Assembly: GCF_900109995.1 (NCBI RefSeq)
Contig: NZ_FOCB01000013.1
Location: forward strand, 62,001-126,000
Direction: 5' to 3'
DNA length: 64,000 nt
From: Pseudomonas sp. ok272
Lineage (GTDB): Bacteria > Pseudomonadota > Gammaproteobacteria > Pseudomonadales > Pseudomonadaceae
Positions 43,826 to 51,999 of the stretch are shown piece after piece (within the stretch, counting starts at the first letter, position 1; every line of letters starts with the position of its first letter). The notes below the pieces were generated by a model. That model saw nothing but the letters and a program-made list of their open reading frames with translations, had not been told where the DNA came from and did no database searches. The translations under genes were made by a program, and so were the position numbers.

Positions 43826-45088
43826 ATGGCAAACGTGCAAAGCGGCAAAATGATCGTCGGTCTGGATATCGGCACCTCCAAGGTGGTGGCGCTGGTAGGC
43901 GAGGTCGCGGCCGATGGTCAATTGGAAATCGTCGGGATCGGTACCCATCCGTCCCGCGGCTTGAAGAAAGGCGTGGTGGTGAACATCGAGTCCACCGTGC
44001 AATCGATCCAGCGCGCCATCGAAGAAGCGCAACTGATGGCCGGTTGCCGGATTCACTCGGCATTCGTGGGCGTGGCGGGCAATCACATCCGCAGCCTGAA
44101 CTCCCACGGCATCGTGGCGATTCGCGACCGCGAAGTCAGCTCGGCTGACCTGGAACGGGTCTTGGACGCGGCCCAGGCCGTGGCGATCCCGGCCGACCAG
44201 CGAGTGCTGCACACGCTGCCGCAGGACTACGTGATCGACAATCAGGAAGGCGTTCGCGAGCCACTGGGTATGTCCGGCGTACGCCTGGAAGCCAAGGTCC
44301 ACGTGGTCACCTGTGCGGTGAACGCGGCACAGAACATTGAAAAATGCGTGCGTCGCTGTGGCCTGGAAATCGACGACATCATCCTTGAGCAACTGGCGTC
44401 GGCGTACGCGGTGCTGACCGATGACGAGAAAGAGCTGGGCGTGTGCCTGGTGGACATCGGGGGTGGCACCACTGACATCGCGATCTTCACCGAAGGCGCG
44501 ATTCGCCACACCGCCGTGATCCCGATTGCCGGCGACCAGGTGACCAACGACATCGCCATGGCGTTGCGCACCCCGACCCAGTACGCCGAAGAGATCAAGA
44601 TCCGTTACGCCTGCGCCCTGGCCAAGCTGGCCGGTGCCGGCGAAACCATCAAGGTGCCGAGCGTTGGTGACCGTCCACCGCGTGAACTGTCCCGCCAGGC
44701 CCTGGCCGAGGTGGTCGAGCCACGCTACGACGAATTGTTCACCCTGATCCAGGCCGAGCTGCGTCGCAGTGGCTACGAAGACCTGATCCCGGCCGGCATC
44801 GTGCTGACCGGTGGTACCTCGAAGATGGAAGGGGCTACCGAGCTGGCCGAAGAGATTTTCCACATGCCGGTCCGCCTGGGCGTGCCTCACAGCGTCAAGG
44901 GCCTGGGTGATGTGGTGCGCAACCCGATTTATTCCACCAGCGTTGGTTTGCTGATGTACGGCCTGCAAAAGCAGTCCGACGGCATTTCCTTCTCGGGGAT
45001 CAGCAGCAGCCGCGATAGCTACAGCAATGAAGAGGCCAAGAGCCCGCTGATCGATCGCATCAAGAGCTGGGTGCAAGGCAATTTCTAA
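43826..45088 (+). CDS. ftsA: Cell division protein FtsA
   Basis: Product of 420 aa. Actin-like ATPase that tethers FtsZ to the membrane. IVGLDIGTSKVVALVGE phosphate loop, VDIGGGTTDIAIF, VLTGGTSKMEGATELAEE, and the C-terminal amphipathic targeting helix LIDRIKSWVQGNF. ATG 43826 after AGGCAGGA. Confidence 0.97.
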   Translation: MANVQSGKMIVGLDIGTSKVVALVGEVAADGQLEIVGIGTHPSRGLKKGVVVNIESTVQSIQRAIEEAQLMAGCRIHSAFVGVAGNHIRSLNSHGIVAIRDREVSSADLERVLDAAQAVAIPADQRVLHTLPQDYVIDNQEGVREPLGMSGVRLEAKVHVVTCAVNAAQNIEKCVRRCGLEIDDIILEQLASAYAVLTDDEKELGVCLVDIGGGTTDIAIFTEGAIRHTAVIPIAGDQVTNDIAMALRTPTQYAEEIKIRYACALAKLAGAGETIKVPSVGDRPPRELSRQALAEVVEPRYDELFTLIQAELRRSGYEDLIPAGIVLTGGTSKMEGATELAEEIFHMPVRLGVPHSVKGLGDVVRNPIYSTSVGLLMYGLQKQSDGISFSGISSSRDSYSNEEAKSPLIDRIKSWVQGNF

Positions 45089-45160
45089 CGATTTACCGCA
45101 ACACCGTTGGACGCAGTAGGCAGTAGGCGAAAAAAACTAGAGAACGTAAGGAGAGGGAAA

Positions 45161-46348
45161 ATGTTCGAACTCGTAGACAACATCCCCGCAAGCCCGGTCA
45201 TTAAAGTTATCGGTGTTGGCGGAGGCGGCGGCAACGCTGTCAACCACATGGTCAAGAGCAACATTGAAGGCGTTGAATTCATCTGCGCCAACACTGATGC
45301 CCAGGCGCTCAAGAGCATCAGCGCGCGGACCATCCTGCAACTGGGCACCAGCGTGACCAAAGGCCTGGGTGCCGGCGCAAATCCTGAGGTAGGTCGTCAG
45401 GCCGCCCTGGAAGACCGCGAGCGCATTGCCGAAGTGCTGCAAGGCACCAACATGGTGTTCATCACCACGGGCATGGGCGGTGGTACCGGTACCGGTGCGG
45501 CACCGATCATTGCCGAAGTGGCCAAGGAAATGGGGATCCTGACCGTTGCGGTCGTGACCCGTCCGTTCCCGTTCGAAGGTCGCAAGCGCATGCAACTGGC
45601 CGACGAAGGCATCCGCCTGTTGTCCGAAAGCGTCGACTCGTTGATCACCATTCCCAATGAGAAGCTGCTGACCATCCTGGGCAAGGACGCCAGCCTGCTG
45701 TCGGCGTTTGCCAAGGCTGACGATGTACTGGCCGGTGCCGTTCGCGGTATCTCCGACATCATCAAGCGTCCGGGCATGATCAACGTCGACTTTGCCGACG
45801 TGCGTACCGTGATGAGCGAAATGGGCATGGCGATGATGGGCACTGGCTGCGCCAGCGGTCCGAACCGTGCACGCGAGGCCACCGAAGCGGCCATCCGCAA
45901 TCCATTGCTCGAAGACGTGAACCTGCAAGGTGCACGCGGCATCCTGGTGAACATCACCGCCGGTCCTGACCTGTCCCTGGGTGAGTACTCCGACGTGGGT
46001 AGCATCATCGAAGCCTTCGCTTCCGAGCACGCGATGGTCAAGGTCGGCACTGTGATCGACCCGGACATGCGCGACGAGCTGCACGTGACCGTGGTTGCCA
46101 CGGGCCTGGGCGCGAAGATCGAGAAGCCGGTGAAGGTTATCGACAACACCGTCCACACGACCCTGTCGACCGCACCCGCCCCGGCACCTCGCCAGGACCT
46201 GCCGTCGGTCAACTACCGTGACCTGGATCGTCCAACCGTCATGCGCAACCAGGCCCAGGCCGGTGTCGCGGCAGCGGCGAAGCTCAATCCGCAAGACGAT
46301 CTGGACTACCTGGACATCCCGGCCTTCCTGCGTCGTCAGGCCGATTGA
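45161..46348 (+). CDS. ftsZ: Cell division protein FtsZ
   Basis: Product of 395 aa. Tubulin-like GTPase forming the Z-ring. GVGGGGGNAVNHM, tubulin signature GGGTGTGAAP, NVDFADVRTVMSEMG (T7 loop), variable linker, and the C-terminal peptide LDYLDIPAFLRRQAD that binds FtsA and ZipA. ATG 45161 follows AAGGAGAGG. A 72-nt gap after ftsA contains a tandem GCAGTAGGCAGTAGGC. Confidence 0.98.
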   Translation: MFELVDNIPASPVIKVIGVGGGGGNAVNHMVKSNIEGVEFICANTDAQALKSISARTILQLGTSVTKGLGAGANPEVGRQAALEDRERIAEVLQGTNMVFITTGMGGGTGTGAAPIIAEVAKEMGILTVAVVTRPFPFEGRKRMQLADEGIRLLSESVDSLITIPNEKLLTILGKDASLLSAFAKADDVLAGAVRGISDIIKRPGMINVDFADVRTVMSEMGMAMMGTGCASGPNRAREATEAAIRNPLLEDVNLQGARGILVNITAGPDLSLGEYSDVGSIIEAFASEHAMVKVGTVIDPDMRDELHVTVVATGLGAKIEKPVKVIDNTVHTTLSTAPAPAPRQDLPSVNYRDLDRPTVMRNQAQAGVAAAAKLNPQDDLDYLDIPAFLRRQAD

Positions 46349-46375
46349 TGGAATGTATCAGGGCTATGAAGGTGA

Positions 46376-46408
46376 TTGGTGTTCAGCAAAGGTCTGGTCT
46401 GCTATTAT
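46376..46408 (+). promoter_or_regulatory. Probable lpxC promoter
   Basis: TATTAT at 46403-46408 is a good -10. The -35 is unclear: TTGGTG at 46376-46381 is too far (21 nt) and TTCAGC at 46382-46387 is too near (15 nt). A separate promoter here is expected from the 112-nt gap. Confidence 0.45.
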
Positions 46409-46460
46409 CGCCAGCCTTTGTTGATACCAGTTCGCAATTTGCGCTGAAGCGGTCCAAGCC

Positions 46461-47372
46461 ATGATTAAACAACGCACCCTGAAAAATATTATCCGTGCCA
46501 CAGGTGTAGGCCTGCACTCTGGGGAGAAGGTATACCTGACCCTCAAGCCTGCGCCCGTCGACACCGGCATCGTGTTTTGTCGTGCCGACCTGGACCCTGT
46601 GGTGCAGATCCCTGCTCGCGCAGAAAACGTTGGCGAAACCACGATGTCGACCACTCTGGTCAACGGTGACGTCAAAGTAGACACGGTGGAGCATTTGCTC
46701 TCGGCCATGGCTGGCCTGGGCATCGATAACGCCTACGTCGAGCTCTCCGCGTCCGAAGTCCCGATCATGGATGGTAGCGCTGGACCTTTCGTATTCCTGA
46801 TTCAATCGGCCGGCCTGGAAGAACAGGACGCGCCGAAGAAGTTCATCCGCATCCTGCGTGAAGTGACAGTGGAAGATGGCGACAAGCGCGCCACTTTCGT
46901 CCCTTTCGAAGGCTTCAAGGTGAGCTTCGAGATCGATTTTGATCACCCAGTGTTCCGTGACCGCACCCAAAGTGCCAGCGTGGATTTTTCCAGCACTTCG
47001 TTTGTAAAAGAAGTCAGCCGCGCCCGGACCTTCGGTTTCATGAGTGATATCGAGTACCTGCGCAAGCACAACCTCGCACTCGGCGGTAGCGTTGAAAACG
47101 CCATCGTGGTGGATGCGGATGGTGTACTGAACGAAGACGGCCTTCGCTATGAAGACGAATTCGTGAAGCACAAGATCCTCGACGCCATTGGCGACCTCTA
47201 CCTGCTGGGCAATAGCCTGATTGGTGAGTTCAAGGGTTTCAAGTCGGGCCATGCACTGAACAACCAGCTTCTGCGCAAATTGATTGAGCAGACAGATGCT
47301 TGGGAAGTTGTGACCTTCGACGATGCCAGCACTGCACCGATCTCTTACATGCGTCCAGTTGCGGCCGTGTAA
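46461..47372 (+). CDS. lpxC: UDP-3-O-acyl-N-acetylglucosamine deacetylase
   Basis: Product of 303 aa. Zinc enzyme of the committed step of lipid A synthesis. GVGLHSGEKV, zinc-ligand region DTVEHLLSAMAGLGIDN, KHKILDAIGDLYLLG and catalytic His in FKSGHALNNQLLR. Full length; last gene of the cluster. Confidence 0.98.
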   Translation: MIKQRTLKNIIRATGVGLHSGEKVYLTLKPAPVDTGIVFCRADLDPVVQIPARAENVGETTMSTTLVNGDVKVDTVEHLLSAMAGLGIDNAYVELSASEVPIMDGSAGPFVFLIQSAGLEEQDAPKKFIRILREVTVEDGDKRATFVPFEGFKVSFEIDFDHPVFRDRTQSASVDFSSTSFVKEVSRARTFGFMSDIEYLRKHNLALGGSVENAIVVDADGVLNEDGLRYEDEFVKHKILDAIGDLYLLGNSLIGEFKGFKSGHALNNQLLRKLIEQTDAWEVVTFDDASTAPISYMRPVAAV

Positions 47373-47392
47373 CCAAAAACCTCTCTAGTTTT

Positions 47393-47421
47393 TAAGGGCT
47401 GCCTTCGGGTGGCCTTTTTTT
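47393..47421 (+). terminator. Terminator after lpxC
   Basis: AAGGGCTGCC, TTCG tetraloop, GGTGGCC and seven T. The stem has imperfections but the loop and T-run are strong. Confidence 0.85.
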
Positions 47422-47457
47422 ATGCCCGGGTGTCGAGGCGGATGCCGGCATAACGCT

Positions 47458-47484
47458 TGTAGGAGCGAGGCTTGCCCGCGAAGA
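47458..47484 (+). repeat. Solitary REP of the GCGGGCAAGCC type
   Basis: GTAGGAGCGAGGCTTGCCCGCGAAG, a single copy of the second REP family, lying 19 nt beyond the stop of the leftward diguanylate cyclase gene. Confidence 0.85.
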
Positions 47485-47502
47485 GGCGATCCACCGAACC
47501 GA

Positions 47503-49011
47503 TTACCCCAGCGCACTGACCACGCAATTGCGCCCGCGGCGCTTGGCCTCATACAGCGCCTTGTCGGCGGTGTGCATCAGGTTCTCCAGGTCCTGGCCTG
47601 GTTCAGCGGTGGAGGTGCTGAGGCCGATGCTGACGGTCATCGGCGATTCATCGCCCTCGAACGACGACATGTGCTCGACCGCTGCGCGGATCTTTTCGGC
47701 CGTGCGCAAGGCGCCGGCGGCGTCAGTCTCGGCCAGCACCACGGCAAATTCCTCGCCGCCGTACCGGGCCACAAGATCGGCGGGACGACGGATGTTTTCG
47801 CCGATGACCTTGGCCAGTACCCGCAGCGCATCGTCACCTCCCTGATGGCCGTGGCGGTCGTTGAAGGCCTTGAAGTGGTCAGCATCGATCATCAGCACCG
47901 ACAGCGGCTTGCCCGAACGCATGGCGCGGGACCATTCGCGTTTCAGCACCTGGTCCAGGGTGCGCCGGTTGGCGACGCCGGTGAGGGCGTCGACGGCCGC
48001 CTGTTGTGCCAACTCCTTCTCGGCGTGATGGCGCAGGCGCAACTCGCGGCACAGCAGCAAGGTCAGCCACATCAGACCGATGCACAGCGCCCCGGTTGCG
48101 CCGCTGATGATGTAGGCCGTGCGCTTCCAGGTGGCGAACACCTCGTCCAGCGACAGGGCCACGCTGACCGTCAGCGGTAGATTGCCAACACGGGAGAAGG
48201 TGTACAGGCGGCCGCGCTGGTCCAGGCTGGAGATGCTGCTGAAGCTGCCGGTGCCTTCGCGCAGCATCCGCGCCACGTTGGGTCGGGCGCCATAGCTGCG
48301 GCCAATGCTGTCGGTTTCCAGCATCGGTACTTGCGCCAGCAGGATGCCGTCCTTGTCGAGCACATTGAGGGTGCTGTCGATGCCGATGTTCAGGGCGCTG
48401 AGCAGTTCGTTAAAGTACGCCAGGCGCATTGACGCCACCGCGACGCCGAGAAACTCACCGCTGGGCGAGGAAATGCGCCGGCTGAAGCTGATGCGCCATT
48501 CATCGGCGTCGGGACAGTCGCAGCGCGGCTTGAACGGGCGGCTGATGAACAGGCCGGTGTCGCTGCTGCGCACATGGGCCTGGAAGTAATCTCGGTCGGC
48601 GAAGTTCCCCGGCTTGGGCGTGAGCAGCGATGAGTCGGCGATCACGTTGCCCTGCTTGTCGAGCAACAACAGGTCGCCTTTGAAGCGCGCGCTGCTTGAA
48701 CGGTCGAACAGCACCAGGTGGCGGATCTGCGGTGAGACCCCTTGCAAGTCGTCACGCTGGGAGGCCGCGACCAACCCTTGCAGCGCCAAGTCATAGAGTT
48801 CGACGTTGCGCAGTACATCGGCGTTGATCAGTTGCACGATGTTGGTCGCCGAGCGGGTGGCCGACTGCATGGCGTTGGCGTGTTCGCGAATCAGCAGGAA
48901 GGTGACGATGGCCAGGATGGCGATGACGGTCAGTGAGCTACCGAGAATCAGCATGAACTCTGGCCGACGGGTATTACCTGTCACGGGGAGGTGCGTGCGG
49001 CTGGGGGTCAT
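47503..49011 (-). CDS. Membrane diguanylate cyclase with periplasmic Cache-type sensor
   Basis: Product of 502 aa. TM1 about 20-42, a periplasmic double-Cache-like domain (about 45-285), TM2 about 288-312, a short coiled link and a C-terminal GGDEF domain (about 335-502). The catalytic loop reads YGGEEFAVVL, an active GGEEF form, and DALTGVANRRTLDQVL is the usual entry segment. Should make c-di-GMP in response to an external small molecule, unknown here. There is no EAL domain and I see no clear RxxD inhibitory site. Leftward, monocistronic. Confidence 0.9.
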   Translation of the reverse strand: MTPSRTHLPVTGNTRRPEFMLILGSSLTVIAILAIVTFLLIREHANAMQSATRSATNIVQLINADVLRNVELYDLALQGLVAASQRDDLQGVSPQIRHLVLFDRSSSARFKGDLLLLDKQGNVIADSSLLTPKPGNFADRDYFQAHVRSSDTGLFISRPFKPRCDCPDADEWRISFSRRISSPSGEFLGVAVASMRLAYFNELLSALNIGIDSTLNVLDKDGILLAQVPMLETDSIGRSYGARPNVARMLREGTGSFSSISSLDQRGRLYTFSRVGNLPLTVSVALSLDEVFATWKRTAYIISGATGALCIGLMWLTLLLCRELRLRHHAEKELAQQAAVDALTGVANRRTLDQVLKREWSRAMRSGKPLSVLMIDADHFKAFNDRHGHQGGDDALRVLAKVIGENIRRPADLVARYGGEEFAVVLAETDAAGALRTAEKIRAAVEHMSSFEGDESPMTVSIGLSTSTAEPGQDLENLMHTADKALYEAKRRGRNCVVSALG

Positions 49012-49337
49012 GGTTCTGATTTCTGCACGGGGACGTCTTCAGCGTAGTACCCGAACGGATTCGGGAGGCATGGCAGATATCAGTTCAGTGATTATTTTTC
49101 CAAGCCTCTATATAAATCCCGGGGCTGAAAAAGGCCAGCCCCAGCCGCCGCTCCAGGTCATGCGGTGCCGTTCAGGGGGTAATTGTCATCGTTGGTGGCC
49201 AGGTCGCTATCGTTGCGGCGATTGCAACGAACGGTGGTTTGAAGGGGGCGGTGAGGCGCAGTGCCTGGGGTCAGTAGTGTTTGTGGTCAGGGTGTTTTTT
49301 GTTCAGTGGTTATCGGTGGCGGGGCTTTCAAACAGCA
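49012..49337. other. Gap with no gene seen
   Basis: About 330 nt upstream of the diguanylate cyclase gene. I see no credible coding frame, tRNA or REP. It should contain the promoter of the leftward cyclase gene, but no convincing -35/-10 pair stands out; an AT-rich patch lies near 49090-49116. Confidence 0.5.
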
Positions 49338-49364
49338 TAAAAAAAGCCGCTGATAGCAGCGGCC
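49338..49364 (-). terminator. Terminator of the small secreted protein gene
   Basis: GCCGCTG (49346-49352), ATAG loop, CAGCGGC (49357-49363) with an A-run on the plus strand at 49339-49345, so a T-run for leftward transcription. Confidence 0.9.
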
Positions 49365-49430
49365 TGGAAGACAACTGGATGAGGGAAAGAGCCTGATCAA
49401 GTGTCCGGGGAAAGCGATGGGGCTTGGCAA

Positions 49431-49655
49431 TCAGCTGTCTTTTTCAGCCTGTGGCTGTGCTTGATTGAACGTTGCCTGTGGGGCTTGGGATGGGGCTTGG
49501 GCCTTGGCGGTCAGTTCGGCCTGGGCCTGGTCGAAGGCGGCGGCGCGTGCGGTGTTGTGCGCGACAAAGGCCGGCGATTCCTCGGCCATGACGAGCGGCG
49601 AGAGGAACAGGGACGACAAAACGAACGCGCTGGCAATACCCATACTGTTGGACAT
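49431..49655 (-). CDS. Small secreted protein, 74 aa, unknown function
   Basis: From ATG 49655, with AAGGTCC upstream. Signal peptide of about 23 residues (MSNSMGIASAFVLSSLFLSPLVMA, cleavage before EES). The mature part of about 50 residues is Ala/Gln-rich (ARAAAFDQAQAELTAKAQAPSQAP) and ends QPQAEKDS, probably helical or disordered and without Cys. It has its own terminator, which supports a real gene. I do not recognise the family. Confidence 0.72.
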   Translation of the reverse strand: MSNSMGIASAFVLSSLFLSPLVMAEESPAFVAHNTARAAAFDQAQAELTAKAQAPSQAPQATFNQAQPQAEKDS

Positions 49656-49874
49656 CTTTAGGACCTTCTTGCTTGGCAAGTGCTGTTTGGTGCGGGCAAA
49701 GATAAGGGGCAAGAGGCGGGGGAAACAGCGTGGATTGGATAAAGGACTGTTGCGTCAGCGGCAATAGTGGTTGGTCCTGTGTACAGCCAGGCAACGATTA
49801 TCCCTTGTGGGATTGCCGCATCGTCGCGAAGACGGCCTTCCGGCCGACCAATGTTTCTCGGGTGTATTCGATCC

Positions 49875-49968
49875 TCTGTGGGAGCGAGGGCGGCTTGCCG
49901 GCGAAAGCGGCCCGACACTCAGTATCGAGTTCTCTGCCTGACGGCTTTCGCAAGCAAGCTCACACCGG
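49875..49968. repeat. Degenerate REP pair overlapping the sensor kinase stop
   Basis: CTGTGGGAGCGAGGGCGGCTTGCCGGCGAAAG (variant core, 49876 onward) and an inverted relative CTTTCGCAAGCAAGCTCACACCGG at 49945-49968. The second copy includes the stop codon and last codons of the histidine kinase gene (49960-49968). Confidence 0.75.
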
Positions 49969-51324
49969 CAGGTAGATGCCAAACGTGTTGATCCCAGCAT
50001 CGCTGCGCGCAAACACATCGCCGCCGTGCATCAGGGCTATTGCCTTGACGATGGCCAGGCCCAGGCCATGGTTGGCGCCGCTGTTGCTGCGTGAGGCGTC
50101 GACCCGATAGAAGCGTTCGAACAGCCGCGTCAGGTGCTCGCGGGCAATCGGTTCGCCGGGGTTGGCGACGCCCAGGCGTACCCGGCCTTCCTGGGCTTCG
50201 ATGTGCACCTCGATGACTTGCCCGGGCTCGGTGTGTTGCACGGCGTTGTTCAGCAGGTTGATCAGGGCTCGGCGCAGGTGGGCGATTTCGATTCGCACCA
50301 GGGCGTCGCCACTGACGTGCACCTTGACCTGGGCGTCTTCGAGGATGAAGTCCAGATAGTCCAGGGTCGTGGCCACTTCTGCGGCCAGCGAGGTGGCGGT
50401 GAGTTGGGTGGCTTTGCTGCCCTGGTCGGCGCTGGCCAGGAACAGCATGTCGTTGATGATGCTGCGCAGGCGTTCCAGCTCTTCGAGGTTCGATTGCAGC
50501 ACTTCAAAGTAGTGTTCGGCCGAACGTCCGCGTGTCAGCGCCACTTGGGTCTGGCCGATCAGGTTGGTCAGGGGCGAGCGCAGTTCATGGGCGACGTCGG
50601 CGTTGAACGACTCCAGCCGCGTGTACGCCTGCTCGACCCGTTCTAGGGTGGAGTTGAACGAGCTGACGAACTGATTGAGTTCTGGCGGCAACGGTGACAA
50701 CTGCAGGCGCGCCGACAGCAGTGGAGGGGCCAGGCGCTGGACTTCGTCGGACAGTTTGATCAGCGGTTTGAGGCCGATCCGGGCGACCCAGTAGCCCAAG
50801 GCCGAGGCCAACAGTACACCGACGATGGCCAGGCTGATCAGGGCCACCAGCAGGTGATGCTGGGTTTCATAGACGGTCTGGGTGTCGATGCCGATCATGA
50901 AGCGTAGCGGCGGACGCTGGTCCTTGGCCGGGAGCTGGCTGACCAGCACTTTGAGCGGGTAGGGCTGGCCCGGCAGGTGCAGGTCGCGCATGCCCAGCGG
51001 ACCTTGGGCGAAGGCGCGGATCGGTGGGGTGACGTTGCCGTACTCGTACGCCGGGTCGCCGCTGATGACCCAGAAATTGATGCGCTTGTCTTCTTCGCCC
51101 AGCAGGTTGAGCTTGCTGGTGATCTTGACCCAGTGCTCCGGCGTGCCGAAGCGTCCCAGGCTGGATTCGAGCACGCTGTAGCGCGCGTCCAGCTCGGCTT
51201 CCGGCAACAGGCCCAGGCCTTTGTCGACCTGCTGGTACAACGCCCAGCCGATCAACAGGAACACCAGCGCCGCCACCAGCGTGAACATCCCGCTCAGGCG
51301 CAAGGCGATGGAGTTACGAGGCAC
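49960..51324 (-). CDS. Heavy-metal-type sensor histidine kinase (CusS/IrlS-like)
   Basis: Product of 454 aa. TM1 about 8-28, a periplasmic domain of about 125 residues, TM2 about 158-180, HAMP, the H-box FNADVAHELRSPLTNLIG (phosphoacceptor His), then an HATPase domain with an N-box LINLLNNAVQHTEPG and G-boxes RVDASRSNSGANHGLGLAIVKA. GTG start at 51324 overlapping the response regulator by 11 nt. The periplasmic part has few His and no obvious metal cluster, so the metal label rests on family resemblance only. The C-terminus (IYLPV) lies in a REP-like sequence. Confidence 0.9.
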   Translation of the reverse strand: MPRNSIALRLSGMFTLVAALVFLLIGWALYQQVDKGLGLLPEAELDARYSVLESSLGRFGTPEHWVKITSKLNLLGEEDKRINFWVISGDPAYEYGNVTPPIRAFAQGPLGMRDLHLPGQPYPLKVLVSQLPAKDQRPPLRFMIGIDTQTVYETQHHLLVALISLAIVGVLLASALGYWVARIGLKPLIKLSDEVQRLAPPLLSARLQLSPLPPELNQFVSSFNSTLERVEQAYTRLESFNADVAHELRSPLTNLIGQTQVALTRGRSAEHYFEVLQSNLEELERLRSIINDMLFLASADQGSKATQLTATSLAAEVATTLDYLDFILEDAQVKVHVSGDALVRIEIAHLRRALINLLNNAVQHTEPGQVIEVHIEAQEGRVRLGVANPGEPIAREHLTRLFERFYRVDASRSNSGANHGLGLAIVKAIALMHGGDVFARSDAGINTFGIYLPV

Positions 51325-51991
51325 TGCGGCTCTCCAGCACATAGCCCATGCCACGGATGGTGTGCAGCAGCTTCTCTTCGAATGGCCCGTCGATTTTCGC
51401 CCGCAGGCGCTTGATCGCCACTTCGACGACGTTGGCGTCGCTGTCGAAATTGATGTCCCAGACCATCTCGGCAATCGAGGTCTTGGAGAGGATTTCACCC
51501 TGGCGCCGGGCCAGGACGCTGAGCAGCGAGAACTCCTTGGCGGTCAGGTCCAGTCGCGTGCCGGCGCGGGTCGCCTTGCGGCTGATCAGGTCGATCCACA
51601 GGTCGGCGACGGTCACTTGCACCGGCTCGTGGCCACCGCTGCGCCGGGTCAGGGCTTGCAGGCGGGCGACCAGTTCGAGGAAGGAAAACGGCTTGCCCAG
51701 GTAATCGTCGGCGCCTTCGCGCAGGCCGCGGACGCGGTCTTCCACCCGCTCGCGGGCGGTGAGCATGATCACCGGTGTCTGTTTGCGCGCACGCAGGGCG
51801 CGCAGTACGCCGTAGCCGTCCAGGCCCGGCAGCATCACATCGAGGATGATCACTGCGTAGTCGTTTTCCAGCGCCAGGTGCAGGCCTTCGACGCCATCGG
51901 GGGCCAGGTCCACGGTGTAGCCTTGCTCCGTCAGGCCGCGGTACAGGTAGTCCGCGGTTTTCTCTTCGTCTTCGATAATCAGGACACGCAT
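51314..51991 (-). CDS. Heavy-metal-family response regulator (CopR/CusR/IrlR-like)
   Basis: Product of 225 aa. Receiver domain with phospho-acceptor Asp in LDVMLPGLDGYG (near residue 51), acidic pocket EDE, and Lys in LGKPFSFLEL. OmpR/PhoB winged helix follows (LTAKEFSLLSVLARRQGEILSKTSI ... LLHTIRGMGYVLE). GEILSKTSIAEMVWDINFDSDANVVEV is typical of copper/metal regulators. ATG at 51991, 8 nt after the RND gene stop, so it is in the pump operon. Confidence 0.92.
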   Translation of the reverse strand: MRVLIIEDEEKTADYLYRGLTEQGYTVDLAPDGVEGLHLALENDYAVIILDVMLPGLDGYGVLRALRARKQTPVIMLTARERVEDRVRGLREGADDYLGKPFSFLELVARLQALTRRSGGHEPVQVTVADLWIDLISRKATRAGTRLDLTAKEFSLLSVLARRQGEILSKTSIAEMVWDINFDSDANVVEVAIKRLRAKIDGPFEEKLLHTIRGMGYVLESRSAS

Positions 51992-51999
51992 GACCCGCC

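Noticed and set aside
48806..49396. 196-codon plus-strand frame reaching into the gap upstream of the diguanylate cyclase gene
   Set aside because: Most of its first half is antisense to the cyclase N-terminus; the rest has no family pattern or ribosome site.
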